Shown here: piece after piece, positions 1 to 12,599 of the stretch | Numbering within the stretch: position 1 is the first letter of the stretch | How the letters are laid out: every line of letters starts with the position of its first letter | NCBI GenBank assembly: GCA_947561585.1 | Contig: CANNZV010000271.1 | Location: forward strand, 1 to 64,000 | DNA: 64,000 nt | Source: Caprella mutica | Taxonomy: Eukaryota > Arthropoda > Malacostraca > Amphipoda > Caprellidae | Reading direction: 5' to 3' | Program-made: the position numbers and the translations under genes | The notes under the pieces: generated by a model | What the model was told of the DNA's origin: nothing | The model's database searches: none | The model's input: the letters and a program-made list of their open reading frames with translations, nothing else

Positions 1-200
1 ATAGTTATTATATTAATTGAATTTTAATTATATTATTATTTAATATAATCTAATACATATTATTATATATAAATATATTAATATATTAATATATATTAAT
101 ATTAATATTAATTAATATATAAATATTAATTAATAGAATAATATTAATTAATATATTAATATTAATTAATATATTAATATTTATAATATATAAATATTGA
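1..200. repeat. AT-rich low-complexity tract
   Basis: Almost pure A/T made of repeated TTAATATTAATA-type words, many of them self-complementary. No coding capacity. Confidence 0.9.
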
Positions 201-584
201 AAATTAATTCAATACCAAAGATACCTGAATTAACAGCAAACTTTGTTTTTATTATTACGATTCATTTATTTACCGTCCACAAAAAAAGGGAGATGTAAAA
301 ATTACTATTAGACACAGCGGCTCTAGCCACTGGCTTGAAAGGTACGTTTTGCATTCAGCGACTGTTGCGTTCTTCAATCATCAATCGTCGCCCGGCGAAT
401 ATCACTGAGCAGTGAGCACTAGTTAAATGCAATTTCAACGGGGCTGTTTTGCAACGACTGATTATTGCTGGGCAGAGTATTCAATGTGTTTTATATTTGC
501 TGCGCAATCATCGCTGAACGATAGATCGCAACAATCGACTGCATGGCAAACGACCTTCAAGTGTACCCTCCTCGGGTACGGTCA
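201..584. other. Intergenic, no gene seen
   Basis: Ordinary mixed sequence. A 77-codon frame begins at 427 but runs through the poly-C tract downstream and has no family features, so I do not call it. Confidence 0.6.
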
Positions 585-587
585 TAA

Positions 588-955
588 GCCCAACCCCCCC
601 CCCCCCCCCCCTTACCGGTCACGAGCCCCCCTCCCTGTTTTTTTAATCTTATTTACCTAGTTAAAAAATACTTAGATAGAAATAACTGAGAGCTGCTGAT
701 GTAGTTTTTGTTGTATCAGCTAGTTTGTTGTACTGCACACTTCATTGATTGTTTAAAGACCTGGTAGGGGGGTTCAAGAGGCGGCACGCCCCCCAATATA
801 CATATATTCATGTTCAATCATAATGAACTACAAAAGTGTCAATAAGGATTAAATGATATAGTATACTAAATAAGGATTAAAAACAGTGGGGCTCAAGAGC
901 AGGGGGGGGGGGGGGGCTCATGACCTACACCCCCCGGTCATGAGACCCCTTGAAA
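588..955 (+). repeat. Dispersed element with C/G-array ends, complete copy
   Basis: The left end is a poly-C tract followed by GGTCACGAGCCCCCC and a T-rich stretch (TTTTTTTAATCTTATTTACC). The right end is the inverse, AAATAAGGATTAAAAACAG followed by G runs and GCTCATGACC. Between them is a core of about 270 bp with TAGTTTGTTGTACTGCAC and a small palindrome GGCGGCACGCCCCCC. Left and right ends are therefore inverted repeats, as in a MITE or foldback element. Pieces of the same core recur at 3690-3880 and 4155-4490, and the C array alone recurs at 27540-27685. No ORF and no superfamily assignment. The homopolymer lengths may be unreliable in the assembly. Confidence 0.75.
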
Positions 956-3040
956 TAAATGGAGGTTAATTCTGAACGTTTGGTAGAACCTTACGTATCT
1001 CAGTAAATTTTATTCAGATTTCTAGTAATTAACTCAAGCTTAAATACCAATGATTACTAAGTTATCATGTGTAGCTTTAACTATCATATTTTGATTAAAT
1101 GAACCAATTAAATGCATAAATAATTCATTATCTATCTACTCCATCACTGTTGGTCCTGCTTCATACCATACCCTTTACGTGCCTTGCACAATCTCGAGAT
1201 AGTCGCGCATTTTCAATGATCCTAGAAACGCGTAGATCATTGTCGAGACTGTACCATGTTTATTGGGTATATGTATGTATATCGCATATGTATGTATACC
1301 TTCCCCCCATCCCCCCCAAACCAAACAAAAGACTGCATTAAACGATGTAATAGAATTAGGAAAAATCAATTTTATTATTTAGATTAGTTAATAATTGAGT
1401 ATATCTATTTAATAATAAATTTTATTTCAATCTCAAATGAAAACGAGAAAAATAAAATATGGGACGTCCCTAGTAAAAGATTCATAATATTAGTACGTTG
1501 GAAATAAGTCATATTCAATGACGCTAAAGCTAGGTGAATAAGAATACATTCTATAATACATTTACAGATAAATAATATTAATTTTTCGATTGATTTACTT
1601 TGGTATAGACTGGCTGTGTAAGTTTTTCTTTACAGTCCAAGAGTTGTTAATTTCGTGTATTTTTCTAGTAGGTATATATATATATATATTCTGATTTATC
1701 ATAAGTCACATAATATACAAACACAGTCACCGCCTAAAACTTAACTCACTCATTACTCAAAGTTGAGATGGTGTGTGTAAGAGGTTAGGGGGGGGGGGGA
1801 AGTTAGGGAGATTTGGCGCGCTTTTGTGTTTGACTCTCTATTCAGATTTCAGAGTGCAATAAAATAACCAGTATCAATCAATCATGGCATCATTATTCCA
1901 CTGATACTCCTATCTTTTATATTTATTATTCATATAAATACCAGAAACCCATAACTAATTAGTAATTATTTGAAACAGTTATCCATATATTAAAAGATAC
2001 TTTGTTACAGTTCACATGTCCACATTATTATTATGTACGTTATTTTACAGATTATATGCGAGTGCGCGCTGTATTTACATTAGAGAACATTAAAATATTT
2101 ATTTTTATTTATTTATACAAGTAGAAATATGACATAATTTGCAGTACATGTTAACTGTGACTGATTCAGTGTTGTAAAACAAACTTAAATGTACATGATA
2201 CATTGCCAACAAGTTAATTATTATTAGGAAAGAAATAAGTATTTTATCAATGAAATTATTGGAGGATAGCACACATCCCGCAACTAACCTTAGCGCTACA
2301 CTCCCCTGTCCCCCTTTATTGTACTATATACCCAGTGTTGTTCAATTACCTTAGCAATCTTGCAGAAGGTTATATTTTCATCGGAATTTATTTATTTATT
2401 TATCATCTTGTTATTCGCTTAACTGAAAAAGTGTTCAACCAAATTACCTGTAATTTGGTGAAACGATTGGTCCATGTCCAGTGACCTGCCTGTGACCCGG
2501 TCAAGGTCACGGTCATTTATAACACAAAAAGTATCGAACCATATTGCATGAAACTTGATGGATCGATTAGTCAATATGCAGAAACCATTTTGATAGATAG
2601 AACCAATAATTTAGTGATTAGTTTACTATGCAAGTTATTTTTACCAATTACCTAATCATAATATGTTCAATTAACAAAACACAAAATAACAAATAACATA
2701 ATATGTTCAAATAATTATTGTAACAATCTGTATAATCTAACCAACTGGTTCCTGGATAATGACCAACCGCTCAAAAATTTTAAGGCAATTTGATTAATTT
2801 GATTGAAATCAATTTGATTGGAGTTATGCGAGTACCTAGCAAGATTACAAATAAATAAATGCCGCCTAATGTATAACCTTCTGCAATCTGCAAGTTAAAA
2901 TCAGAACCTAGTAATAAAGTAATTCATTTTATGATACATTGCAAGATGTGAGTAAAAAGGGTTTCAATAATTCAGCAACGTTATATTTCTTTCACATAAG
3001 AAAGTATTCTCTACAGTTTCATCGCACCATTCAGGAAGGT
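956..3040. other. Intergenic, no gene seen
   Basis: AT-rich, with a (TA)n tract near 1673-1690 and a 12-base G run at 1788-1799 inside AGGTTAGGGGG. Two loosely similar segments near 2415-2480 and 2525-2590 share 'aaaaagt.tcgAACCAnATT' and 'GATTrGTC', a weak old tandem duplication. No coding signal. Confidence 0.5.
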
Positions 3041-3049
3041 ACTTTGTGA

Positions 3050-3165
3050 TTAGGGGGTGAGGGTATAGAGTGAGGAGGGTATAGGGTGAGGAGGGTGTAG
3101 GGTGAGGAGGGTATAAGGTGAGGAGAGGTGTAACAAGTAACTCAGGGGAGGGGGGAGGTGGTGGA
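3050..3165 (+). repeat. G-rich tandem repeat
   Basis: About six copies of an 18-bp unit (GGTGAGGAGGGTATAG and variants). Many GGG runs on one strand give G-quadruplex potential. The following 500 bp resemble 26820-27330 inside the 10-kb element. Confidence 0.75.
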
Positions 3166-3689
3166 GAGAAGTGATTAATATTTACACAGATAGAAATTAT
3201 CTTCTAGTTAACTATGTATATGCTAATATTTTTTATAAACTAATATTTTATTTACAACATAATACAAATATATTTGTATTCATATATGATTTAATTTAGT
3301 GTTCTAATCATTGGTCATTCATGGGTGAAGTGCATGACTGTATGTGTATGAAGCCCGCGAAGATACAGTCACTTACACTGGCTACCTAACTTATGCCACT
3401 GCTTGTACCACTGTCAATCATCTGAGACACTACTTACTTAGGTATCACCAATAGACTGAAGGGAAAATGATTAATTCTTATTTATTTGTTTATTTATAGT
3501 AACAAAAATATAAACTATTCATAAATGAATTTAGAGCTAATTATGACTTATTATATTCCTTAATAATAATATTATATTCATCAAATAAAAACAGTATATG
3601 AGACATTGATGAGGTTCTATATTATTTTCGGACATGTAAGTTTCTAGTTTATATTTTTCAGAAGATTAACTGTAAATAATGGAGTACAG

Positions 3690-3885
3690 AGCGTGTTTAC
3701 AACAAACTAGCGGATACAACAAACTACGTTAGCAACTCTCAGTTTTTTCTATCTAAGTAGTTCTTCATTTGTTTAACTAAGTAAGGATTAAAAAAATAGG
3801 AAGGGAGGGCTCGTGACCGGGGGGCTTATATGACCTAGGGGGCTCATGACCGTGGGGTGGGGGGCTCTTGACTTTACCCCTTAGT
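3690..3885 (-). repeat. Left half of the C/G-array element, minus orientation
   Basis: The reverse complement matches 601-735: the C array, TTTTTTTAATCCTTAC, ACTTAGATAGAAA.AACTGAGAG, then TAGTTTGTTGTATCCGCTAG. It ends in a G array with GGGGCTCATGACC. The missing half lies at 4155-4490, beyond about 260 bp of minisatellite, so the halves are rearranged relative to the 588-955 copy. Confidence 0.75.
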
Positions 3886-3899
3886 ATATAGTCACTCGG

Positions 3900-6800
3900 A
3901 TACTAGTCTCCCTCTTGTAACTAGCTAACCAGAGTTCCTAGGTACATAACCACTAATCAGTGTACCTAGGTACCTAACCACTAACCAGTGTACCTTGGTA
4001 CCTAGACACTTACCAGTGTACCTAGGTACCTAGACACTAACCTAGGTACCTAGACACTAACCAGTGTACCAAGTGCCTAACCACTAACCAGTGTACCTTG
4101 ATACCTAACCTCGAATCAGTGTACCTAGTGCCTAACCACTAACCAGTGTACCTTGGGGGTGTAGGTCATAAGCCCCCCCGGTCAAGAGCCCCCCCCGGTC
4201 ATGAGCCCCCCTAGGTCATGAGCCCCCCCCGGTCAAGAGCCCCCCCGGTCATGAGCCCCCCCCGGTCACGAGCCCCCCTGTTTTTAAATCCTTATTTACC
4301 TATATTATTTAATCCTTATTGACACTTTTGTAGTTCATTACTGATTAGACATAAAATATATGTATATCGGGGGGCGTGCCGCCCCCCCCCCCGAACCCCC
4401 TGCCAGGTCATTAAAAAATCATGAAGTGTGCAGTACAACAATCTAGCGGATACAACAAACTACATTATTACACTAACCAGTGTACCTAGGTACCTAGACA
4501 CTAACCAGTGTACCTAGTGCCTAACCTCTAACCAGTGTACCTAGGTACCTAGACACTAACCAGTGTACCTAGGTACCTAGACACTAACCAGTGTACCTAA
4601 GTACCTAACCAGTGTACCTAAGTACCTAACCAGTGTACCTAACCACTAACCAGTGTATCTAGGTACCTAACCACTAACCACTGTACCTTGATACCTAACC
4701 AGTTACCTGGGTACCTAACTAGTTACCTGGGTACCTAACCAGTTATCTAGGTACTTAACCACTAACCAGTGTACCTTGGTACCTAACCACTAACCAGTGT
4801 ACCTTGGTACCTAACCACTAACCAGTGTACCTTGGTACCTAACCACAAACCAGTGTACCTTGGTACCAAACCAGTGTACCTAACCACTAACCAGTGTACC
4901 TAACCACTAACCAGTGTACCTAACCACTAACCAGTGTACCTTGGGACCTAACCACTAACCAGTGTACCTAGGTACCTAACCACTAACCAGTGTACCTTGG
5001 TACCTAGACACTAACCAGTGTACCTTGGTACCTAACCACTAACCAGTGTACCTAGGTACCTAGACACTAACCAGTGTACTTGGTACCTAACCACTAACCA
5101 GTGTACCTAGGTACCTAGACACTAACCAGTGTACCTTGGTACCTAACCACTAACCAGTGTACCTTGGGACCTAACCACTAACCAGTGTACCTAGGTACCT
5201 AGACACTAACCAGTGTACCTAGTGCCTAACCTCTAACCAGTGTACCTAGGTACCTAGACACTAACCAGTGTACCTAGGTACCTAGACACTAACCAGTGTA
5301 CCTAAGTACCTAACCAGTGTACCTAACCACTAACCAGTGTATCTAGGTACCTAACCACTAACCACTGTACCTTGATACCTAACCAGTTACCTGGGTACCT
5401 AACCAGTTATCTAGGTACTTAAACACAAACCAGTGTACCTTGGTACCTAACCACTAACCAGTGTACCTTGGTACCTAACCACAAACCAGTGTACCTTGGT
5501 ACCAAACCAGTGTACCTAACCACTAACCAGTGTACCTAACCACTAACCAGTGTACCTAACCACTAACCAGTGTACCTTGGGACCTAACCACTAACCAGTG
5601 TACCTTGGTACCTAACCAGTGTACCTAACCACTAACCAGTGTACCTAGGTACCTAACCACTAACCAGTGTACCTTGGTACCTAACCACAAACCAGTGTAC
5701 CTTGGTACCTAACCAGTTACCTAGGTACCTAACCAGTTACCTAGGTACCTAACCAGTTACCTAGGTACCTAACCAGTTACCTAGGTACCTAACCAGTTAC
5801 CTAGGTACCTAACCAGTTAACTAGGTACCTAACCAGTGCGGTAACCTCGTTAAGTAACTGGTGCGGTAACCTTGTTAGGTAACTAGTCGGTAACCTTTTT
5901 TGGTAACTAGTGCGATTACCTTGTTAGTTAACTAATGTAGCTAGTTAGGTAACCAGTGTACCTTGGTACCTAACCACTAACCAGTGTACCTTGGTACCTA
6001 ACCACTAACCAGTGTACCTTGGTACCTAACCACAAACCAGTGTACCTTGGTACCAAACCAGTGTACCTAACCACTAACCAGTGTACCTAACCACTAACCA
6101 GTGTACCTAACCACTAACCAGTGTACCTTGGGACCTAACCACTAACCAGTGTACCTAGGTACCTAACCACTAACCAGTGTACCTTGGTACCTAGACACTA
6201 ACCAGTGTACCTTGGTACCTAACCACTAACCAGTGTACCTAGGTACCTAGACACTAACCAGTGTACTTGGTACCTAACCACTAACCAGTGTACCTAGGTA
6301 CCTAGACACTAACCAATGTACCTTGGTACCTAACCACTAACCAGTGTACCTTGGGACCTAACCACTAACCAGTGTACCTAGGTACCTAGACACTAACCAG
6401 TGTACCTAGTGCCTAACCTCTAACCAGTGTACCTAGGTACCTAGACACTAACCAGTGTACCTAGGTACCTAGACACTAACCAGTGTACCTAGGTACCTAG
6501 ACACTAACCAGTGTACCTAAGTACCTAACCAGTGTACCTAACCACTTACCAGTGTATCTAGGTACCTAACCACTAACCACTGTACCTTGATACCTAACCA
6601 GTTACCTGGGTACCTAACCAGTTATCTAGGTACTTAACCACTAACCAGTGTACCTTGGTACCTAACCACTAACCAGTGTACCTTGGTACCTAACCACAAA
6701 CCAGTGTACCTTGGTACCAAACCAGTGTACCTAACCACTAACCAGTGTACCTAACCACTAACCAGTGTACCTAACCACTAACCAGTGTACCTTGGGACCT

Positions 6801-7380
6801 AACCACTAACCAGTGTACCTTGGTACCTAACCAGTGTACCTTGGTACCTAACCATTGTACCTAACCACTAACCAGTGTACCTAGGTACCTAACCACTAAC
6901 CAGTGTACCTTGGTACCTAACCACAAACCAGTGTACCTTAGTACCTAACCAGTTACCTAGGTACCTAACCAGTTACCTAGGTACCTAACCAGTTACCTAG
7001 GTACCTAACCAGTTACCTAGGTACCTAACCAGTTACCTAGGTACCTAACCAGTTAACTAGGTACCTAACCAGTGCGGTAACCTTGTTAAGTAACTGGTGC
7101 GGTAACCTTGTTAGGTAACTAGTCGGTAACCTTTTTTGGTAACTAGTGCGATTACCTTGTTAGTTAACTAATGTAGCTAGTTAGGTAACTAGTGTAGCTA
7201 GTTAGGTAACTAGTGTAACTTACAGTAATTAATAATGAAAACGAGTATAAATAGTTGAGTAACTAGTATAACTAGTTAGGTAACTAATGGAATTAGGTAT
7301 CTAACTAGTATATCTGGTTACCTGACTACTGTAACTAGTTACCTAACTAGTGTAACTAGGTACCAAACTAGTTTTTTTAA
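3900..7380. repeat. Palindromic minisatellite array with higher-order structure
   Basis: More than 100 copies of a 17-28 bp module built from ACCAGTGTACC, TAGGTACCTA or TTGGTACCTAA, and CCACTA. GGTACC and CCTAGGTACCTAGG are self-complementary, so nearly every unit can form a small hairpin. A distinctive block (AACCAGTGCGGTAACC onward) occurs at 5831 and again at 7067, a 1,236-bp higher-order period. The block at 4511 (TACCTAGTGCCTAACC) recurs at 5216 and 6403. The array decays into CTAGTTAGGTAAC-type units after 7190. A C-array element piece (4155-4490) interrupts it. No coding function. Confidence 0.9.
4155..4490 (-). repeat. Right half of the C/G-array element, nested in minisatellite
   Basis: Begins with six GGTCA(A/T)GAGCCCCCC units, then TTTTTAAATCCTTATTTACC, and continues as the reverse complement of about 700-915, including the GGGGGGCGTGCCGCCCCCC palindrome and GTGCAGTACAACAATCTAGC. 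Minisatellite flanks it on both sides, so it either inserted into the array or seeded it. Confidence 0.8.
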
Positions 7381-8930
7381 ATGTGTTTATTAAGTTTAAT
7401 ATATACACATGAGCTTATTTCAAGATGGCTCGATTCTTATACCATCATATTAGTACCTATCTAGTTCTCTTCCACGACTTCATCTTGCTAGTAGCAAGAT
7501 GAAGTGTGTACTGGGAAAGACTAGTGTATCTATTTCCCTAGTCAGTAGCTACCTAACTACAGTATCTATCTAGGTTCATAGATACTCTAGTTAGGTAGGT
7601 TTTTCTAGATACTCTAATACTCTTTCAAGCATTGTTCGTTTCCCCCATTCATGAGTTTCCCGTCAGTGTCAGCCCCGCTTCATACACTTACATACATTTC
7701 GTAATCACGAGTAATTATTAAGTGAAGTGCGCGGAGTTTATATGTCATACTGTATAATATATACATTATACTTCAATTATATTATAAAATTGAATTGCTT
7801 GGCTCCTAAAAAATTGTTAATATTTATTACAGAAATAAATACCACATCCCAAGCAGTTAATTATAGGTGAATCTAATATCAATGATAGATCGTCAATAGA
7901 AAATCGAAGAAATACAAGTTACTACATGCCTAACTGACTACGAAGCTTATAGCAATATACGCACACACACAGCAATGCATGCTCAACCCCCTTGATCTTA
8001 GCGCCAAAATTAAAATGATCTTTCATTAATATTTTATATACTGTCGTACATTATAAAATATCAGTCAACAAAGAAATATGAGCAAACAGTTAAATAGAGG
8101 CATCATGTTTCTCAGTGTAATCATTCACTTCTTATTCTATTTGTGAAACAGTAGTAAATACATAAAGGATACCTCTCCACTGTATCTACCCCCTCCCCCT
8201 GTCAGTCCCCCCCCCACAGTAACCGTTAGGAAGATAAACCAAAATTATTAACGCGGGAATTAATTAAAAAGAAACACTTACATTGACAACTGATATACCA
8301 ACCATTATTAATCGAAAAAATTGATAACGACCAATAATTACTATTTGATACTTAAAATAATATAACATTATTGGACTAAATTATAATTATTATATGCTTG
8401 TGTTACAATTGTCACACTTTTTTGACGACTTTTCAAAAGTTTCAATAAAATATTAAAACTTAGTGTTCGGAAAAAGTATACAATTTTTTATCGTTAGATG
8501 TGTAATAAAATATAGTTTTAATTACTTACAGTGTCATTGCACACGACTTATTTTCAATGTAATAACTAATAACATTATTATATATGTATACTTTGACTGT
8601 CACAGTTTGTATTTAGTATCATTTACCTACATCGATATTTTAAATATTGATAGTTATTTTCTTACTCACCTTTACTATTCAAATTATCTGCAACATTATT
8701 TGCACCGTTCATTTATCTAAACTTCAATTTAATATAAATAATTGTTTTTTAATATATATAAAAAATATCATAATGAATTGTTTTAATAAAAATTACTCAT
8801 TGTTACAACAAATTTTTTTCAGTAACTTTATATTATAAATAATAATTATTGCAGTACAGTAATAATAAAACTCTCAATAACCTGCACTGTAATAATATAC
8901 CAATAATGTTAGAGCTCACTGTACTTAATG
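7381..8930. other. Intergenic, no gene seen
   Basis: AT-rich. A short hairpin lies near 7480-7505 (CATCTTGCTAGTAGCAAGATG). C-rich runs at 8188-8216 mirror the G run at 1788-1799. The two overlapping short frames at 8463-8838 are AT-biased, lysine/asparagine/isoleucine-rich and unconvincing. Confidence 0.5.
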
Positions 8931-9091
8931 TCTAGCAGCTCTAGCCAATCAGAAGGCTCGTTACAAATTGCAAAATTATTCTTAGCGTAGATCAGTTGCA
9001 GTCTGTGAGAGAGTAACATTGATACCTGAATAATGATCTACGCTTATATTACCGTAGATTACTATGTTTGAATGCGAAGTGAGAGTAATGA

Positions 9092-9175
9092 AAAGTGATC
9101 TACGCGTGTAGAGCACTTTACAGTCGAATCATTTGGAACTTTTGTAAAGTGATCTGGAGCTGTAGATCACTTTAC
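9092..9175. repeat. Pair of adjacent imperfect palindromes
   Basis: Hairpin 1 (9092-9119) pairs AAAGTG.TCTAC with its inverse around GCG. Hairpin 2 (9144-9175) has perfect 12-bp arms, GTAAAGTGATCT and AGATCACTTTAC, with an 8-base loop. The same GTAGATCA word occurs at about 8979, 9050 and 9204, so this is the centre of a roughly 250-bp family of related sites, probably a decayed foldback element. Confidence 0.6.
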
Positions 9176-9234
9176 ACTGTTACTAGTCAGCGATGGAGAA
9201 TTTTGCGTAGATCACTAATCAAAGTTACTCTTCA

Positions 9235-10690
9235 ATTTATGAATTTATAAACTGAAGACTAAGTAAATCAACGTAAAAACTTATTCACTATTCATCCTTC
9301 TATTTTTCTTTAAGAGCTTCCGAATAATAAAATATTCATCATCAGTATTATTATTTTGACAAATCAAAACTAAATATATAGAACAAAGAAGTCTATTGGA
9401 TACCAAAAATATTATATGTAGTTGCCTATGAAGTTAATAAATGATTAAAGAAAAAAGAAATAATAAAAAAATATTGTTTTTAACCCTGTATAATAAAATT
9501 TGAAGAATTCGCTTGTTTATTGAGCGATGGTGACTGCTAGTGCTTATGAATGTATATATACACCAATACATGAATATCTCACAGGATTCCATTGCGCTAA
9601 ATTTTGGAATTATCCATTTTAATTTGATGATTCCCAGGAAACCATGACACATGGTGCCAACATTGGCAGTAGATGGTTAGGTGGGCAAGAGATGGCAAAC
9701 TGATAAGTAACCTAGAAAATACATGAGAATAATGTGGTTTTTTACTCTTATAGGATGTTACCTTGGAAGAAGGTCAGCATATTGTCATATTGACACAACT
9801 TGATCACCATATAGCGTATCAACATTATATTGCTGAAGCTTGATTAACATATTGGCAACATCTTGGGCCAATAAGGTTTCAACATAACAGATCACGCTTT
9901 CACCATGTTGGCCCATCTTGCAGAAAACACACAGTACATAAAGTGCCCACATGGGTCCCATTAAATTGTGTTGCTTGGGTTAGAATCAAAAGAATGGTTG
10001 CGAATGGAATTAAAAGGTGAGGAGCTATAGGGGTTATTAGTTCCAAAAGATATTCCTTAAGGTGAAAAATTCCCACCTTTCTGATGAATAAATCATAACA
10101 CGTGAATAGAGTTTCTTTTGATATGCAACATCTTTATATAAATTCGGTTCGGCAGGATTTAAGTACTCTCAATAAGTAGACATTAAAAACATGCTTGCCA
10201 TATTACTGCTTATTATTAAGACTTTCAATAATGAATATACCTAACCAAATTTATTTTTTCATCAAATGATAAAATCTGAACTTCAGTGTTTCAGTTGCTA
10301 GATTCAAGAAGCTAAATTTAGCAGTGTTGCCATACTAGCGTCATATTCTGTCACGATCAATCAGTGCAATATTTATCGCCTATTGAATGGATAATTTATT
10401 TATTTTTCAAAGAGAAATTTGATCATTTAAAATTTGAGGGTAGGTAAGAAAGAACAAGTAATCTAATTCCTTAACTTCATAAAATTTTCATAACAAACAT
10501 TATTGAAATTATGCATTTATTTTCATATGGAGCTCATATGTACTCTTATAGAAATTAAAAACATTTGGCTAAATATTCTAGCAAAAGCTCCATATTTCAC
10601 TTCAAACAATGAATTTCGCTCTGGTCAAAAATTTGGGTTGCTATCATAAATTGTGAAAAATTCCCGGATTATGGCAATTAACTTAGTTTG
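9235..10690. other. Intergenic, no gene seen
   Basis: No exon, transposon end or tandem repeat that I could support. 9760-9910 has loosely repeated 'CATATTG.CA' words. The minus-strand 72-codon frame at 9434-9652 has no recognisable content. Confidence 0.45.
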
Positions 10691-11230
10691 AGAATAATTA
10701 TTTGCTATATTGCTACAATACATCGTCTGCTACAAAATTCAACTAATTTTGCACAAAATGAAGGAGTTATTCAATAAATGTCCATAAATCTTCCACATTT
10801 GTCGTGGTTCTTCTATGAGTACTGTTCCAAATATTTTCCAAAAAATTAAATTTGATTGAGGTCAGGGCTATGTGAAGGCCAGTTTATTTGAGCCATTTCT
10901 TCATCTTCTGATAATGTGCTGACTTTTTTTATCTGAGTTGTAGGGTAAGCTGTTCTGCATGAAAACCGGTGATTGGAGAGAAGTTGCTTGTTGGTAGAGG
11001 AGCGTATGTTGATGAAAGGGCTGATAAATGATGAATTGATGAATTAAGAACTCTTTAGTATTGTATAATTTAGTGGCAGAAGATGTATTGAAGTGAAATA
11101 GCAGAGAATTTTTCGAAAAGTATGAACACTTTGACTACATATCACGATGTGCCAAATATGGCTAGCTTACGTTTCCAAATGTAGCATACAGCTTCACTAC
11201 CAAGCGGAACTTTCACGGTGTGAGAAATTG
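10690..11230 (-). pseudogene. Decayed Tc1/mariner transposase fragment
   Basis: Read on the minus strand, the stretch at 10855-10890 encodes NWPSHSPDLNQI, the diagnostic block around the third catalytic acidic residue of Tc1/mariner transposases (normally WPxxSPDLNPIENLW). About 70 bases upstream (10950-10965) is FMQNSLPYN, which corresponds to the second-aspartate block usually read as QDNAPxH, here with D changed to N. Downstream, after frameshifts, fragments like MYCSNIANNYSQTK resemble the family C-terminus. Stops and frame changes interrupt every domain, so it is dead. No matching inverted repeats were found. It is unlike the intact transposase at 50757-51773, whose block is WPPSSPDLNPMDF. 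Confidence 0.6.
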
Positions 11231-11690
11231 AGTAGCTTATTAGTACAAGTAGCCACATGTAGGTATGACAAAATAAGTAAAATAAGTTAACAAATATTAC
11301 TCACTACGTACATAATTCAATTAGTCATTACTGACTAACGTAATGGGCCACTATTGTACCACAACTCTGTGGTACACTATTATACCACTAAGCCCATAGG
11401 CCATGGTGGCATAAATTCTACATTAAAACATAACCGAAACGGAGAAGATATCAAGAAACAAGACTGTGTTCTTGCTAACAACAAAGCCAAAAAAAGGGGA
11501 GGATGTCTCAGACCAGATGACATCATACCATACTGGACTACGAAAAAAATCTAATGGTACAGGAAAGTTGCTTTAGAAAATAAAACAAGAACAGCTATGG
11601 TAAATGCTTCCGTACTATACATTAAGTATTTTGCAGCTACAAATATGCCAATACGGCAGTATTGATATGCAATTGTACTCTCTCTTGCTA
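11231..11690. other. Intergenic, no gene seen
   Basis: The 66-codon frame at 11354-11554 has no family features. A short inverted motif around 11350-11390 (TGTACCACAACTCTGTGGTACA) forms a hairpin. Confidence 0.4.
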
Positions 11691-11697
11691 GAATGAA

Positions 11698-11790
11698 CGA
11701 AAACGTCATTCGAGCGGTTAGAGCTCCTGACTCTATTATAGGTCACAGTCGTCAGACTTTGGATCATGTCCTGCTTGAAGGAGATTGAGG
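11698..11790 (+). ncRNA. Possible tRNA-like head of a SINE
   Basis: CGAGCGGTTAGAGCTCCTGACTC resembles a tRNA D-arm/A-box followed by an anticodon-arm-like stretch, and GGATCATGTCCTGC lies about where a B-box (GGTTCGAATCC) would sit. The B-box match is poor and no 3' tail was found. This is an inference from internal promoter-like words only. Confidence 0.25.
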
Positions 11791-11866
11791 GACTAATCGA
11801 GAAAGATGTGGTTATTGTGAGATTATCTCTAAAAAGAAAAATATAATATTGCACGAAATAAAGCAC

Positions 11867-12590
11867 GGAGAGTTATGGCTTACTGTGAACAATGTGACTC
11901 TAAAAGCATTTTCCTATGCTGAAAAACACGAAAATGCTTGAAATATTTCTAAAAAATTCTAAAAAATAAAAGTAATAGTTATCTTGTATTTTTTTAATGA
12001 TTTCCACTCAGTTTATCCTATTTTTAGTTTTTGGAGAGGAAATTTAAGGCTGTGAACTAGCTATGTCTAGAATTGAGACTGTGTCTCTATAATTAAGAAA
12101 TGAATATTACATCTTTTCAAAGGTTTTCAACTTCCTCAATACTCCATTAACATTGTCAATTATGCATTCAATTAGAAAAACAATCATCAATGCTAAAAAA
12201 CGGAATGTTAAAAAGTTACCTAAATATATATATGTATATATATGTACCACTACAACCATGAATCACATAGCACGTGGTACATATTATTACTACTACGTAG
12301 TCAACGTGTTGAGTTAACTGCAATTTTCCAGGAATATTTTAAAGCTTATGATAGCATCCCCAAACTTTTGACCAGAGTTATATATATATTGTTTGAGGTG
12401 AAATATGGAACTATTGATAGAATATATATCCACACACAGAGAAAGGATTAGTTGAATCAAATCATATTTGATTTGTTTTGACTAAATTTTATGGTTTATC
12501 TGTGCGCCTACCTACATACGTGCTGAGTTGCAGGTACTATTTAATATGAGTTAAATTGACGTTGGTTAAAACAACACATATATGAGTTGA
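11867..12590. other. Intergenic, no gene seen
   Basis: AT-rich with a TATATATG microsatellite at 12222-12245. Nothing else supported. Confidence 0.45.
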
Positions 12591-12599
12591 TTATTTTTA

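Noticed and set aside
427..660. 77-codon frame ending in a proline run
   Set aside because: The proline run is the poly-C tract of a dispersed repeat; the frame has no family features.
8463..8838. Two overlapping hydrophobic frames
   Set aside because: AT-driven isoleucine/asparagine/tyrosine composition with no splice or promoter support.
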